DNA of 64,000 bases from an uncultured Ruminococcus sp. (GCA_902786345.1 CADACB010000007.1:1-64000); one strand, 5' to 3'; shown: positions 47,498 to 58,583, numbered from the stretch's first letter. Notes: generated from the sequence alone by a model not told the origin. Numbers and translations are program-made.

Positions 47498-47543
47498 TAG
47501 TAAATTTATATAAAATTTAAATGATTTATGGGAGGAAAGATAA

Positions 47544-48080
47544 ATGAAAATAAAAAAAGAATTAGAACTTGTTAAATATATCGCATTAGTTGACAATTTG
47601 GCAAAAGAATATTTTGATATTGAGGGAAATTTTACCCCACATTTCGGTGAATTAAATGCAATGAGATGTTTTTATAACTTTTGCGTTGAGGATGATATTG
47701 CAGGATTACCACATAATCTTGAAGATGTTACGGAGCTTGTTCCATTGATTAAGAATAAAAAGTTTTTAAAGGCTTTTACCGTTTTCAGAAAAAATCGTGC
47801 AGACAATTGTGAACTCACATTCGGAAACGCTTACGAAACGGCAAATTTAATTGTCGATGAAAGAAAATTCTCGTTTAATCGTATTACAGAAGTTCTGAAA
47901 ATAACAATAGGCAATTTGTTAGACGAAATTAACAACGTACTTTTGCCTGAAAATATAGAAAAGATTGAAAAGATTGCTAATGAAATTAAAGATGGAAATA
48001 TTAGTGCAGACACAATAGCCGAAGCGGTAGGAAAGTCCGAAACATTTAAACAGATAATTAGCAGCAAGAAAGCCGAGTGA
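47544..48080 (+). CDS. tail assembly chaperone candidate
   Basis: 178 residues, helical and acidic (MKIKKELELVKYIALVDNLA, then IEKIEKIANEIKDGNISADT). It lies between tail tube and tape measure genes, the usual place of chaperones. No slippery heptamer leading into a second frame was found. It starts after GGAGG. Confidence 0.5.
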   Translation: MKIKKELELVKYIALVDNLAKEYFDIEGNFTPHFGELNAMRCFYNFCVEDDIAGLPHNLEDVTELVPLIKNKKFLKAFTVFRKNRADNCELTFGNAYETANLIVDERKFSFNRITEVLKITIGNLLDEINNVLLPENIEKIEKIANEIKDGNISADTIAEAVGKSETFKQIISSKKAE

Positions 48081-48084
48081 TAGT

Positions 48085-48516
48085 ATGCCTGTTACTCGGA
48101 ATATGAATGAACTCAATTATATGTTGCAAAAAGAATTGCGAAAAGCAATGACGATCACAGCAAAAAAGATACTTGCCGATATGTATAAAGAAACTGGCAA
48201 TTTTTATGCAGGTGGTGAACCTGATATGTATGTAAGAACTGGTGCATTAGGCGATACGCCTACAACGACAGCGATTACAGTTAGTGGAAATGCAATGTCT
48301 TTTGAAGCGTTTTTAAATACTCAGCATCAATACACAACTGGTAAAAATCCTAATATGTTGCAAGTATTAAGATTAACAAATGATTTAAAGACTGACCAAC
48401 CCGGCATAGGTCGTTTATTGGAATCAAAGGGTTCTCCTCGATTTTGGGATAGAGTTTTGCAACAAATGGAAAAAACATACGATGATGTATTAAGTAGCTT
48501 TTTTACAAGAGCGTGA
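48085..48516 (+). CDS. HK97-gp10-like tail/neck protein
   Basis: 143 residues with KKILADMYKETGNFYAGGEP then YVRTGALGDTPTTT; the RTGAL turn and the surrounding helix-strand pattern resemble the gp10 family of head-tail joining proteins. It begins four bases after the previous stop with a weak ribosome site, so coupling is likely. Confidence 0.6.
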   Translation: MPVTRNMNELNYMLQKELRKAMTITAKKILADMYKETGNFYAGGEPDMYVRTGALGDTPTTTAITVSGNAMSFEAFLNTQHQYTTGKNPNMLQVLRLTNDLKTDQPGIGRLLESKGSPRFWDRVLQQMEKTYDDVLSSFFTRA

Positions 48517-48529
48517 AGGAAGTGATAAA

Positions 48530-49576
48530 ATGACACAGGATGGTAGAAGTACAGTATATAATCAAATAACCACCAAAGAGAAACTGGCACAAGTAAACCC
48601 TGAAAATATCGCTTTGGCAAATGATTTTATAGATTATCTTAAATCTATAGACAGGTCTAAGGGTACTATTTATCAATATAAATCGGTATTAAATGTATTC
48701 TGGTGTTGGAATTTAGAGTTTAATAAGAATAAATTTTTTGTAGAATTAACTAAAAGAGAAATTTCTAAATTTCAAAGTTATGCTATGAATACTTGGAATT
48801 GGTCACCCAAAAGAATAAGAACTGTTAAAGCGATAATGAGTAGTTTGTCAAATTATATCGAAAACATATTAGATGATGAATATGATGACTATAAGCCGAT
48901 AGTTCGCAAGATAGAGTCCCCCTCCGATGTTTCGGTAAGAACGAAAACGGTTTTTAAAGCAGAGGAATTAGAAGGTCTTTTATCTACTTTGGTAGAACAG
49001 AAACAATATCTTAAAGCCTGTGTTTTAGCTATTGCAATGAGTAGCGGAAGAAGAAAAGCGGAGTTAAGAAGATTTAAAATATCATATTTTAAACCAGAAA
49101 ATTTGATTTGCGGTGGTGCTTTATATAAAACTCCTGAAAAGATGATAACAAAGGGTAAAGGTTCAAGAGGGAAACTCTTGGACATTTTTATTTTAGCGAA
49201 AACATTTGACCCATATTTAGACTTATGGATGCAAGAAAGAGAAAGATTGGGAATCGACACAGACCTATTATTCCCTAAACGTCAAAGTGACAAATATGTA
49301 AATGAAATGTTAGATATATCAACTTTGGATTCGTGGGCTAAAACATTTTCGGCTATGTTAGGCAAACCATTTTATTGGCATAGTTTAAGACATTATTTTA
49401 CAACTAAACTGAAATCTTCCGGAATACCTGACAGTGTGATACAGGATATTATAGGTTGGGAATCTGCGGATATGGTAAAGATATATGACGATACCCCCAG
49501 AGAAGAACAGTTTGAAAAATATTTTGGTGCAGAAGGAATTAAAAAGGTTGACCATACATCATTAGAAAATCTTTGA
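48530..49576 (+). CDS. tyrosine recombinase (YomM-like)
   Basis: 348 residues. The N-terminal SAM-like core-binding domain (SKGTIYQYKSVLNVFWCWNL) is followed by the catalytic domain: Arg in SSGRRKAELRRF (near 170), WHSLRHYFTTKL (His and Arg, near 283) and nucleophile Tyr in MVKIYDDTP (near 318). It starts after GAAGGAAG. Location between a neck gene and the tape measure is odd for an integrase but matches my recollection of SPbeta YomM, which has a role in lytic growth. It may resolve genome forms or drive integration. Confidence 0.85.
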   Translation: MTQDGRSTVYNQITTKEKLAQVNPENIALANDFIDYLKSIDRSKGTIYQYKSVLNVFWCWNLEFNKNKFFVELTKREISKFQSYAMNTWNWSPKRIRTVKAIMSSLSNYIENILDDEYDDYKPIVRKIESPSDVSVRTKTVFKAEELEGLLSTLVEQKQYLKACVLAIAMSSGRRKAELRRFKISYFKPENLICGGALYKTPEKMITKGKGSRGKLLDIFILAKTFDPYLDLWMQERERLGIDTDLLFPKRQSDKYVNEMLDISTLDSWAKTFSAMLGKPFYWHSLRHYFTTKLKSSGIPDSVIQDIIGWESADMVKIYDDTPREEQFEKYFGAEGIKKVDHTSLENL

Positions 49577-49596
49577 ATAAAGAAGGGAGGTAAGTA

Positions 49597-52101
49597 ATGG
49601 CAGATAAAGATTTTAGAGCCATTATAAAGGCTCAATTAGATACTTCTGATATACCTAATCAAATAAGAACACATATTGAAAATCAAACTATTACTTTTAA
49701 TAATATTAGTTTTAATAGGAATAGTTTAATAAGTCAAATACAATCTGTTTTAGACAATTATCAATTTCGTATAAATTTGGGCGCAAATAATCTGTTCAAT
49801 AATGATTTTTTGCAGCAAATGCGACAGAGTGGTAGCAATGCTGGGCAACAATTTGCAAGTAGTTTCAATAGAGCAATAAATGGTATAGATTTGCATAACG
49901 GTGGCATAGGTCATGTTAATGGGATGTTACAGCAGTTAGGCTTTGACCGTAATTCATTAAGAACAATTACTGAAAACCTCGGCAATATGAAATTGCAAAT
50001 TGACAGCATTAAAACTACTATGTTATCTTCGGGCAATATCCGATTAACTATTACTGGTCAAGACGAATTATTACGCTCGGTACAAATTGTAAGAGATTTT
50101 GATAAAGAAACAGGTAATATAATAAATACTTCAAAATCTTTTCTTCAAAATTTTGCACAAATAGAGCAACAAACGAAAAAAAATGAAGCAGCAATATCAA
50201 AATATTTATCAAAATTAGACACACTAAGAATTAAATCTACAGACCAAAATACCACCAAACCCATTGAAAACGAAGCACATCTTGAAGCCTTGGCAAGCGA
50301 GTTTGATAGGGTTCGTAGCATAATTGAGGGGTTAAACGGTGCTTCATCGCAAACATTTGTTGCGATGAAAGCAAATGTCGAAAGCGAAATAAATAGCCTT
50401 GGGAATCTAATTACTTCATTACAAAATGCAGAATATGCAGCAAGTCAATTAAGGGCAAAACCTGTTGAAACGGTCAAAGCAGAGCAACTTGAATTACTTA
50501 GAGTTTTTATTGCAGACATACAAAAGGCAGGTATATCTTTAGACCAGTTTACCAAGGTAGATATTAATAGTCTAAGAAGTATGTTACAAGGAGTATTTGA
50601 TGCAGATGGACTAAAGCAGTATTTAAACACTCTTTCAGTCGCAAAAGCGGAGTTTAAAGGGTTAAAGCAAGAAGCGGCTCAGTACGCAAGTGCATCTGAG
50701 GTAAATATTCTTAAAGGCAAAATGGAAGTTTGGCTTAATAAAAATACAAGAGCCTCAAGAGAATACGGTAATACAATACGTGAACTAATTAATGAATTAG
50801 ATCGTTTATCGGCTTCTGGTGGAGTATTACGTACAGAGTTAAAAAAGATTTTTAATAATTTTAAAGAGGTGGATATTGCAGCAAACGCAGCCGGACTAAA
50901 AGGGCGCACTTTCCTCGATACTATGAAGGGAACTGTCACAAGTCTATCAAGATACTTTTCTTCAATGACACTGATAACAAAAGCGATCGAAGGTTTTGGG
51001 GCTATGTTCGACAATGTACTCAAAGTCGATACCGCAATGACCGAATTATATCGTGTAACCGATTTGACAGAAAAGCAATATGATCAATTATTTGATAAAA
51101 TGGTTGTGGGCGCAAAAAAATATAATGCCTCTTTAACTGATGTCATAAATACTACCGCAGAATGGGTAAGATATGGTTTCAATGCAAATGTAGCAGAACA
51201 GTTAGCGGAATTAACTGTTATGTATCAGCACGTTACAGACTTAGACCATAAAGTCGCAACAGAAAATCTTTTAACTGCTTATAAAGGATTTCAGCCATCT
51301 CTCGATGCGCGATTTAGTGGAGATTCAGTTGCTGCTGTAGAGCGAATTATGGACATATACGATAAACTCGGAAATGAATTGCCTGTATCGGCAGCGCAAG
51401 TAGCGGAAGGTGTCAATAAATCAGCTTCGGTATTACAAGAAGCTGGTGCAACATTAGAGCAAGCATCCGCTTTAATTGTTGGTGGTGGTAGTGTTACTCA
51501 GGATTTCAGTGCTATGGGCAACGCTATTAAAATTTCAACGCTAAGAATACACGGAATGAAGGGTAAATTAGAAGAATTAGGAGAAGAAGTTGACGAAAAC
51601 ATATCATCTGTGTCTAAAATACAGACTCAAATACTAAATTTAACACACGGCAAAGTAAATATTTTTGAAGATGATGGTGAACATTTTAGAAATATATACG
51701 ATGTATATAAGGATATTGCAAGTATATGGGATTCGTTGAGTGACACAGAGGCGGCAGAATTACTTGAATTGATTGCTGGAAAAAATCGTTCAAACTCAAT
51801 ACAGGCACTTGTAACAAACTGGTCTGATGTAGAGAAATCTATCAGAGCAGCAAATAACGCATCGGGAACGGCGAGGGAAGAACAAGAGCGTTATTCGCAA
51901 AGTTTAAAAGGTCGAATAGACTCTTTAAATGCATCATTACAAGCAACTTCCAATACTATTCTTTCTTCTGATTTGCTTAAAGACGGAACAAGCCTGCTGA
52001 ATGGCGCTGTTAATAGTTTGGACTTTATAATCAATAAATTAGGAACTATACCTACGCTAATAATGGCAATTACAACCGTTTCATCAATTAAAAACTTCGG
52101 T
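49597..52101 (+). CDS. tape measure protein, exon 1
   Basis: 835 codons starting after GGGAGG. The N-terminal half is a long coiled coil. Near the end are the conserved TP901-type tape measure features (VINTTAEWVRYGFNANVAEQ, EGVNKSASVLQEAGATLEQA). Reading ends in KNFG at 52101, followed by 14 non-homologous codons and a stop, so the gene is broken here unless 52102-53220 is removed. Joining at those points continues in frame as KNFG-QFYSSV. Confidence 0.8.
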
Positions 52102-52646
52102 AGAGATAAAAGGTTTTCTCTTCAATGGATATGCCGAAAGTAATAATGGTTCTATATAGATATATATAGTTTAGATATTACGGCTGTTGAGATACAACAG
52201 TTTAAACGAAGCCTCAATATGCTGGGAAAATGGTACAACATAGCCACTCCCCTATTTCGGTGACGAATTTGGGTTGTAACAGAGTTATGCTCCATTGGTC
52301 AGCAGGGACAGGTCTTAATACCAAGCAGTCGTTTTATTAAGACAAGCCCTCACTGTAGCGACAACAGGTGGTCGTAGTTATATGCAACGATGCTACGATA
52401 AGATGCGCTCGGAACGAACTGAGATATGACAGTTGGCGTTGTGCAATCCGAAAGGAAATTTTATAACGTAGCGGAGATTTGCCCTCTGCTTTCATATCGG
52501 CTTGACCCTATTTGTATAAAGGGTGGCAAAATTATACAGTAGCAATTATCTCAAATCTACATAGATATTTCAATAAAAGGGTGTTTATGTTGTTTATGGC
52601 GAATAGGATAATATTTAAAAAGAATTAAAATAATATAATATAATTA

Positions 52647-53165
52647 CTACCATTTATATCCGCAATTTTTACACTCAAACTGTGACCTTGCTGTTTTGCT
52701 AAACAAACCGAAAGCATAGCCGTGTACTACCCTTTTTGTTGCCGAAATTTTTTTTATGTTAATAGATTGACAAGTGGGACACTTAGGTTTATTTATGATG
52801 ACTGGTTTGGGTTGGTATTTTTCTGGATGTTCCTCTCTATCTTTTATTCTTTGTTCACGTTCGGCTTGCTCTTTTAAGTGTATTTGATGTTTTTCTTGTG
52901 AAAATTTTGATTGTTTGGATAATTCGTCGTCAATAAAAACATTATACCATTTGTTTGTGGTATTATATTTGTTTAAAGATTGTTCTTTATAATAAATCAC
53001 TTCATATTTAGAAAAATAAATTCTATCTTCTTTTGATATAGCTTTGTCAAGTTTGTTATATTTGCCAACTACTCCATAATTACAGTCTATACAGACAAAC
53101 ATAAAGTCTGGAAAAATCATACCACATACAGGGCAGCATCTTATAAATCCATCCAAAATTATCAT
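52647..53165 (-). CDS. antisense zinc-ribbon protein inside the tape measure intron
   Basis: 172 residues from ATG 53165 after AAAGGTG. CCPVCGMIF and CIDCNYG at the N-terminus, a charged coiled coil in the middle, and CPTCQSINIKKISATKRVVH followed by SQFECKNCGYKW at the C-terminus give two zinc ribbons; the final domain is a common small ribbon in Firmicutes. It is the only leftward gene in the late region and has a consensus promoter of its own (53182-53210), so it can be expressed independently, perhaps in a prophage state. Confidence 0.72.
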   Translation of the reverse strand: MIILDGFIRCCPVCGMIFPDFMFVCIDCNYGVVGKYNKLDKAISKEDRIYFSKYEVIYYKEQSLNKYNTTNKWYNVFIDDELSKQSKFSQEKHQIHLKEQAEREQRIKDREEHPEKYQPKPVIINKPKCPTCQSINIKKISATKRVVHGYAFGLFSKTARSQFECKNCGYKW

Positions 53166-53181
53166 CACCTTTTTTTGTTTT

Positions 53182-53210
53182 ATTATATCATTATTAACAT
53201 ATTTTGTCAA
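53182..53210 (-). promoter_or_regulatory. consensus sigma-A promoter inside the intron
   Basis: TTGACA (53210-53205), 17-base spacer, TATAAT (53187-53182) on the minus strand, ten bases from the predicted intron end. It drives the antisense zinc-ribbon gene. Confidence 0.8.
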
Positions 53211-53220
53211 CGTTATCAAG

Positions 53221-56200
53221 CAATTTTATAGTTCGGTATTTAGTAAAGTTAATGATGATTTAGGAATAACTAAGGATAATATAAATACTCTGTCAAATCA
53301 AATAGGAATATTAGGTGTCAGTTTTGCAGATATAAAATCTGCTTTTGAATCAACAGACTTATCAGGAGGTAAAAGAGGTTTTAAAGGTGTATTAAATCTT
53401 TTTTCAAAAAGCATTACGAAAACAGATGTTGAATGTTTACAACATTATAACAGTTTAATCAAACTTGGAGTCCCACAAAATAAAGCCTTTGAAGCTTCTA
53501 TGAACGCAGCTTCAGAAGAAGCAAAAGAATTAGCTAAAAATGCAGAAAGTGCTGAAGTAGATTTAAAAAAATTAAAAGTAAGCGAAAACGGTTCTCGTCT
53601 TGCCACAATAGGATTAACCCTCGCAACAACAGCCTTAAATGTCGCATTGTCTATGGGAATATCTTTTGCCATTCAGGGTGTTATTTCGCGATTTACGGAA
53701 TGGTCAGAAGCGTCAAAAAGAGCGGCTGAAGCAGCAAAGGAAGCATCAGAATCGGCAAATGAACTAAAAGATTCTTTTACAAATTTAGATGAATATAAAG
53801 ATAAAATCAACTCTCTTAATGAAGCACTTGATACAGGCAATTTATCACAATCAGAAGCGAGAGAAAAACGCGAAGAACTTATGTCCATCCAAGAAGAACT
53901 CATTAAAAAATACGGCGGCGAAAAGGATGCAATTGATAACATAACAAATGCTATCAAAGGTGAGAAAGACGCGTTAGACGAGTTAAAGGCTGCTGAAGCA
54001 AAGGATTGGAATAAGTCTCACGATAGCGAAATTTCTAATGCGGAAAGTTTCTTCAGCGATGTTGTTGAGTTAAATGTCGATTGGGGGTTTTATACGTCAG
54101 GGCGTAAGTATAATGCTACGGCTGAGGAAGTATTCAAAAATTGGTATAAAGATAACCAGTCAAAAATTTCATTTTTGACACAATATGATGGTTATATAAC
54201 TAATATAAAATTCAAAGGCACAAGAGATCAGATTGTTTCATATTATGATGATCTATACGATTACCTAAATGATTATCTAAAACAAAACGCAGAGTTAATA
54301 TCAGATGACACAAAACAACAATTGTCGATGTTGCGAACAAGTGTTTCCGATGCACGAAACTATATTTTAAACGGCAAAGACAACAATGATGATTACAACA
54401 CAAATAAAAACGTATTAAATACAGCATCCGAAAACGCTTTGTTAAGCGATAGTTATTATAATTCTCTTTACAAAAAGTATCAAGAAAAAATTAAAGCATA
54501 TAATGATGCTTTATTAGACGATGATAAAGATCGCATTGAAAAAATGTATGATGATGTTTATGCATCGTATACTGAACTATCTAAGGAAATCACATATGAT
54601 GTTGGAAATGTAAAATCAAGCACGATTAAAAATTGGCTTAATGATTATCAAAAAAAAATAAACTCATCTTTGGGGAATATTCCTCTCCTGAAAGACATTA
54701 GACTCTCACTGAAAAATCCTGTTACTGATGTTAGCAAGGGATTAAAAGAAGCGATTGGGAATATGTCTGAACTCACTACTAAAGAATGGGACGAGATTTT
54801 TTCTGGAAAATATGATAATATTGGTAGTTATAAAGGAATATCTTTAGATTATATTGATGCAGTAAAAAATTTCATAGATTACTACAATGATGTTGCGAAA
54901 GCTACGGGGGACGCAACAATAACAACTAATGAGTTTGTTGATGCACTTGAGGAATTAGGGTATATACAAGGCGAAACCAATGAGTCGTTTAGTGAGTTTT
55001 CTATCACAAAATATCAAGACGAACTTGATACCTTAAGCAAAAAACTTGAAACACTAAAAGAGGCATATAAGAATATTTCAGAAGGTAAATTTACAGAAGA
55101 AAAGAAATTAACATTAATTTCTGATAAAGATAGCGGATTTCCCGAACTTGAAGAATACATTAATAATATTGGAGAGGGAATCGAAAAAATTGCTGGAGAT
55201 AAGATAGATACTGCTATTAATAAATTAAAAGAGATTGATATTTCAAAGTTAGACGATAACGAACTTAGTTCATACAATCACTTTATTGATTATCTTTTAG
55301 ATTTAAAATCCGATTTCAATGATGCCTCTCTTGCACAAGAGAAGTTCAGAACAGAATTAGATAATACTTTAAATAGAATTAAAGCACTTGTGTCAATGAG
55401 AGACGAAATCAAGAAAAACGGAAAACTTAGTGTAGAAAGTACAAAAACAATTCTTTCCGATGACAGATACAAAAGCCTATGGAAAGATGTCAAAGATGGA
55501 AATATAGAGTCCTATACTAAGGGAATAAATAATTTAATTAATGCCGAGAAAAAGAATTTTGGTAACTTAGCAAACTCCATAATAAATGTTGATTTCGGAC
55601 AAAACATCAAAAAGATAAAAGATGAAATCAAACGCTTTGAACAGCTCTATGGTATCGACTTGAACAATTGGGAAGATTTATCCGATGATAAAAAAGAAGA
55701 ACTCAAAGAAACAAATGCCGAATTACTAAAAAAGCAAAAGGAGCTAATAAACGAATTCAATCGAAGCTACAATATTGATTTAACCTCTTTTAAAAGCTGG
55801 GCTGAAGCCAAAACAGCAATAATGAATGGATTAAGAATAGCAAACCCTGATAAAAGAGATACATTAGCAGCGATAAGAGATGAAGTATTAAAGCGAAACC
55901 CTCTGGCAATCACCAACGATAGCCAAGGTAGTGTGAGGTTTCATATAGAAGAAAACAGCGATACTTACAAGTATCTAAACGACAAATTAAAAAGAGCAGG
56001 TTATACATATGATGATTTCATCAGATATGTAGAAACAGGCTTATCAGGATTTACTGATGCAGAAATAAATAATAAAATCTCAGAAGTTGAAAGTGTATTT
56101 GGCGAGGTGCTTTCAGATTTAGCAGATAAAACTAATAATGTCTTTGATAATTTTGAAATTGACGAATCACTTGATACAACAAAATCAACTTCGGAAGCAA

Positions 56201-58527
56201 AACAGTATTTTGATTGGGTAGAACGTAAGTTAAAAAGACTTTCTGATTATAGTAAAGAGATTTATAGTAATGTTGTCAATTTTACAACGTTTAACGGGAA
56301 AAACGGTCAGTTATCAAGTGCGATTAATGCTGTTGAGCAAGAAATTGTAGCTAATCAACAGGCATATAACACATATTTGTCTTTCGCAAATAGTTTAGGA
56401 CTAAGCGGTGAATATCAAAATATGGTGCAAAATGGCTTGTTAATTGTCGAGCAAATCAAAGATTCGGATTTGCGTGACAAAATACAGCAATATCAAACAT
56501 ATTATGATAAGGCACAGTCTTGTCTTGAAACTGTAAGAAGTTTAAAAGAAACCGAGAAAAGCTATGCCAAAGAAATGCTGAGCAACGTTGATAAGTATTT
56601 TGATAATCGAATTCAACAAGCAAAATACGGTGAAGAATATCAAAACTCTGTTGATACCGAAAATAGATTCATACATAAAAACTATAGTTCCTTAAGGGAT
56701 AGTTATAATAAACAAATTGATGAAACACAAAATAAAGCAGCCAATCTTCAGTCTACTTTAAACTCTCTTGTGTCAAGAGGTTTGATACAATATGGAAATT
56801 CAGACTGGTATGAATGGGTGCGAAAGATAGACGAATGTACCATATCCGTAAATCAGTTGCGTAAAAGCACTCGCGATTTGGCAAACGAAGAATTGCAGGA
56901 TGTTAAGGACTTTTGGGATAATTATATTAGTGTAATCGATAATGATATAAAAGAGCTTGAAAATCAAAATAAAGATAGTACAAGAACTACTAATATGGAC
57001 TATGATGGGCTAAAAAATGATTACAGAGTAAAATTATCATACTTAAAAAAAGAAGCAGATGAATTAAATGCGAGATTGAATTCCGCAGTGTCAAATGGCG
57101 ATATTGAAAAATATAGCGACAAATGGTATGAATGGAAAAACAAAATTTCTGATTGTAAAAATGAAGTAATAGAACTTAGAACATCTCTACATGAATTAGA
57201 TATTGAATTTTTGAACGAACGAAAGACGTTTTGGGAAAATCGCCTGGATAGAATTGAAAGTAATATTAACAAGCAAACGGCTATTAACGAAAATTCCGAT
57301 CGAATTGATAACATCGGAACGGTTATTGATAAACTTTATAATCTTAACAAAAGCAAAAAAATTGAACTTGAAAGAGAACTTATAAACTTAAGAAACGAGT
57401 TTCAAAAATTAGATATTCAGAAATATAGTAAAGAATGGTATGAATGGCAGAAAATTTTTGAAGATTTGGAAGTTGAAATAATTAATGTAGATAATAGTAT
57501 TAGTGACTTGTCTGATACTCTTAGAGACATTCCTATTGATCGTATGAAATATGTTGCGGATATAATTTCTAAAATGCGTACATTGCTAAAAGATGTTCAT
57601 TCATTACACGAGGCACAGGGATATGAAAAGACAGCTAATGAAATATATCAAGTAATAAATAGCGGACAAGAACAAATAGAGGCATTATCACAAGAAGCTG
57701 TTAATATTGTTTTTAAGATGTCGAATGGATTGTATGGTAAAGAAGGTTCTAAACAATGGAAAGAAGCTCTTGAAGAAGTTGTGAATATTTATGAATCTAT
57801 CTATTCAGTTCAGATAGAGCAAGAACAAGAATATGATAAACTTATTGATTTAGAAATAAACGCACTAAATAAGCAAAAGGAGCAACTTCAAGAGCAAAAC
57901 AGCGAGCTTGAGAAAAAACTTTCTTTGGAAAAAGCTATTGAGTCTTTAGAGCGTGCAAGGTATCAAAAAAACAAGCTTATTTATAGAGAAGGCGTAGGGT
58001 TTGTATATGAAGAAGATAAAAACGCTGTACGTGATGCTCAACAAGAGCTTGATAATCAGTATCACCAGCAAGTTCTCGACTATTTTGATAAAGCCGTAGA
58101 AGCACTTCAAGAATTTAAAAAAAATCATAATGTGTATGATTATAAAGGTACGCAATTCAGCGAAGAAGCTTATAACGATAATAGCCTTAAAACAAATAAA
58201 TATATACACGGAAATCGAAAGTATAACTTGATTGAAAATACTTTATTTAAAACACTCCCAAATGCTTCTGATTTGTACAAATCATTATTTTCAAGTGATA
58301 TTTCCAATATCGTTACTCAAACACAAACAGATTTATTAAAGAAATCAATTAATGGATTTACAAATAATTTTGCTAACAATCGTCAAAATGCCGGAACGGT
58401 ACTTAATTTAAACATTGAGAAAGGTGCAATAACTTTGCACGATGTTAATGATGTTCAAAGTTTGTCGAAAGCTATTATTAACCAATTCCCTTTACAAGTT
58501 ATGCAGGATATAAATAAAAAACGATAA
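53221..58527 (+). CDS. tape measure protein, exon 2
   Basis: 1,769 codons including stop; joined to exon 1 the protein is about 2,603 residues, implying a long flexible tail. It begins QFYSSVFSKVNDDLGITKDN, then a hydrophobic stretch (ATTALNVALSMGISFAIQGV), followed by extended coiled coils such as KEQLQEQNSELEKKLSLEKA near the end. No start codon with a ribosome site occurs near its beginning (the first ATG, 53500, has none), so it depends on splicing for normal translation. Confidence 0.8.
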   Translation, partial: QFYSSVFSKVNDDLGITKDNINTLSNQIGILGVSFADIKSAFESTDLSGGKRGFKGVLNLFSKSITKTDVECLQHYNSLIKLGVPQNKAFEASMNAASEEAKELAKNAESAEVDLKKLKVSENGSRLATIGLTLATTALNVALSMGISFAIQGVISRFTEWSEASKRAAEAAKEASESANELKDSFTNLDEYKDKINSLNEALDTGNLSQSEAREKREELMSIQEELIKKYGGEKDAIDNITNAIKGEKDALDELKAAEAKDWNKSHDSEISNAESFFSDVVELNVDWGFYTSGRKYNATAEEVFKNWYKDNQSKISFLTQYDGYITNIKFKGTRDQIVSYYDDLYDYLNDYLKQNAELISDDTKQQLSMLRTSVSDARNYILNGKDNNDDYNTNKNVLNTASENALLSDSYYNSLYKKYQEKIKAYNDALLDDDKDRIEKMYDDVYASYTELSKEITYDVGNVKSSTIKNWLNDYQKKINSSLGNIPLLKDIRLSLKNPVTDVSKGLKEAIGNMSELTTKEWDEIFSGKYDNIGSYKGISLDYIDAVKNFIDYYNDVAKATGDATITTNEFVDALEELGYIQGETNESFSEFSITKYQDELDTLSKKLETLKEAYKNISEGKFTEEKKLTLISDKDSGFPELEEYINNIGEGIEKIAGDKIDTAINKLKEIDISKLDDNELSSYNHFIDYLLDLKSDFNDASLAQEKFRTELDNTLNRIKALVSMRDEIKKNGKLSVESTKTILSDDRYKSLWKDVKDGNIESYTKGINNLINAEKKNFGNLANSIINVDFGQNIKKIKDEIKRFEQLYGIDLNNWEDLSDDKKEELKETNAELLKKQKELINEFNRSYNIDLTSFKSWAEAKTAIMNGLRIANPDKRDTLAAIRDEVLKRNPLAITNDSQGSVRFHIEENSDTYKYLNDKLKRAGYTYDDFIRYVETGLSGFTDAEINNKISEVESVFGEVLSDLADKTNNVFDNFEIDESLDTTKSTSEAKQYFDWVERKLKRLSDYSKEIYSNVVNFTTFNGKNGQLSSAINAVEQEIVANQQAYNTYLSFANSLGLSGEYQNMVQNGLLIVEQIKDSDLRDKIQQYQTYYDKAQSCLETVRSLKETEKSYAKEMLSNVDKYFDNRIQQAKYGEEYQNSVDTENRFIHKNYSSLRDSYNKQIDETQNKAANLQSTLNSLVSRGLIQYGNSDWYEWVRKIDECTISVNQLRKSTRDLANEELQDVKDFWDNYISVIDNDIKELENQNKDSTRTTNMDYDGLKNDYRVKLSYLKKEADELNARLNSAVSNGDIEKYSDKWYEWKNKISDCKNEVIELRTSLHELDIEFLNERKTFWENRLDRIESNINKQTAINENSDRIDNIGTVIDKLYNLNKSKKIELERELINLRNEFQKLDIQKYSKEWYEWQKIFEDLEVEIINVDNSISDLSDTLRDIPIDRMKYVADIISKMRTLLKDVHSLHEAQGYEKTANEIYQVINSGQEQIEALSQEAVNIVFKMSNGLYGKEGSKQWKEALEEVVNIYESIYSVQIEQEQEYDKLIDLEINALNKQKEQLQEQNSELEKKLSLEKAIESLERARYQKNKLIYREGVGFVYEEDKNAVRDAQQELDNQYHQQVLDYFDKAVEALQEFKKNHNVYDYKGTQFSEEAYNDNSLKTNKYIHGNRKYNLIENTLFKTLPNASDLYKSLFSSDISNIVTQTQTDLLKKSINGFTNNFANNRQNAGTVLNLNIEKGAITLHDVNDVQSLSKAIINQFPLQVMQDINKKR

Positions 58528-58537
58528 TTCATAATAC

Positions 58538-58583
58538 TGCCTATTCAGATTGGTAATATACTAATGCTGAATAGGCACTTTTA
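58538..58583 (+). terminator. rho-independent terminator after the tape measure gene
   Basis: TGCCTATTCAG (58538-58548) and CTGAATAGGCA (58567-58577) pair perfectly over 11 bases; CTTTT follows. Confidence 0.8.

Larger units (their letters stand above)
52102..53220 (+). mobile_element. putative self-splicing intron in the tape measure gene, carrying an antisense gene
   Basis: Exon 1 ends UUCGGU, which can pair with GCCGAA (52132-52137) as a P1 ending in a U-G wobble; the first 20 intron bases form an extra hairpin. Positions 52180-52560 are GC-richer and full of stems (CTGTTG/CAACAG; GTCTTAAT/ATTAAGAC; AGCGGAG/CTCTGCT). The last base, G53220, is the only local G giving an in-frame join. A recognisable group I P7 or group II domain V was not found, so the class is open. 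An omega/HEARO-type RNA element is an alternative. Confidence 0.6.

Noticed and set aside
44795-48080. Programmed frameshift producing a long tail chaperone
   Set aside because: No slippery heptamer with an overlapping second frame was visible between the tail tube and tape measure genes.
52102-52640. Group II intron with reverse transcriptase
   Set aside because: No GUGYG start, no recognisable domain V and no reverse transcriptase frame. The P1-like pairing with U-G favours a group I-type or other RNA element.
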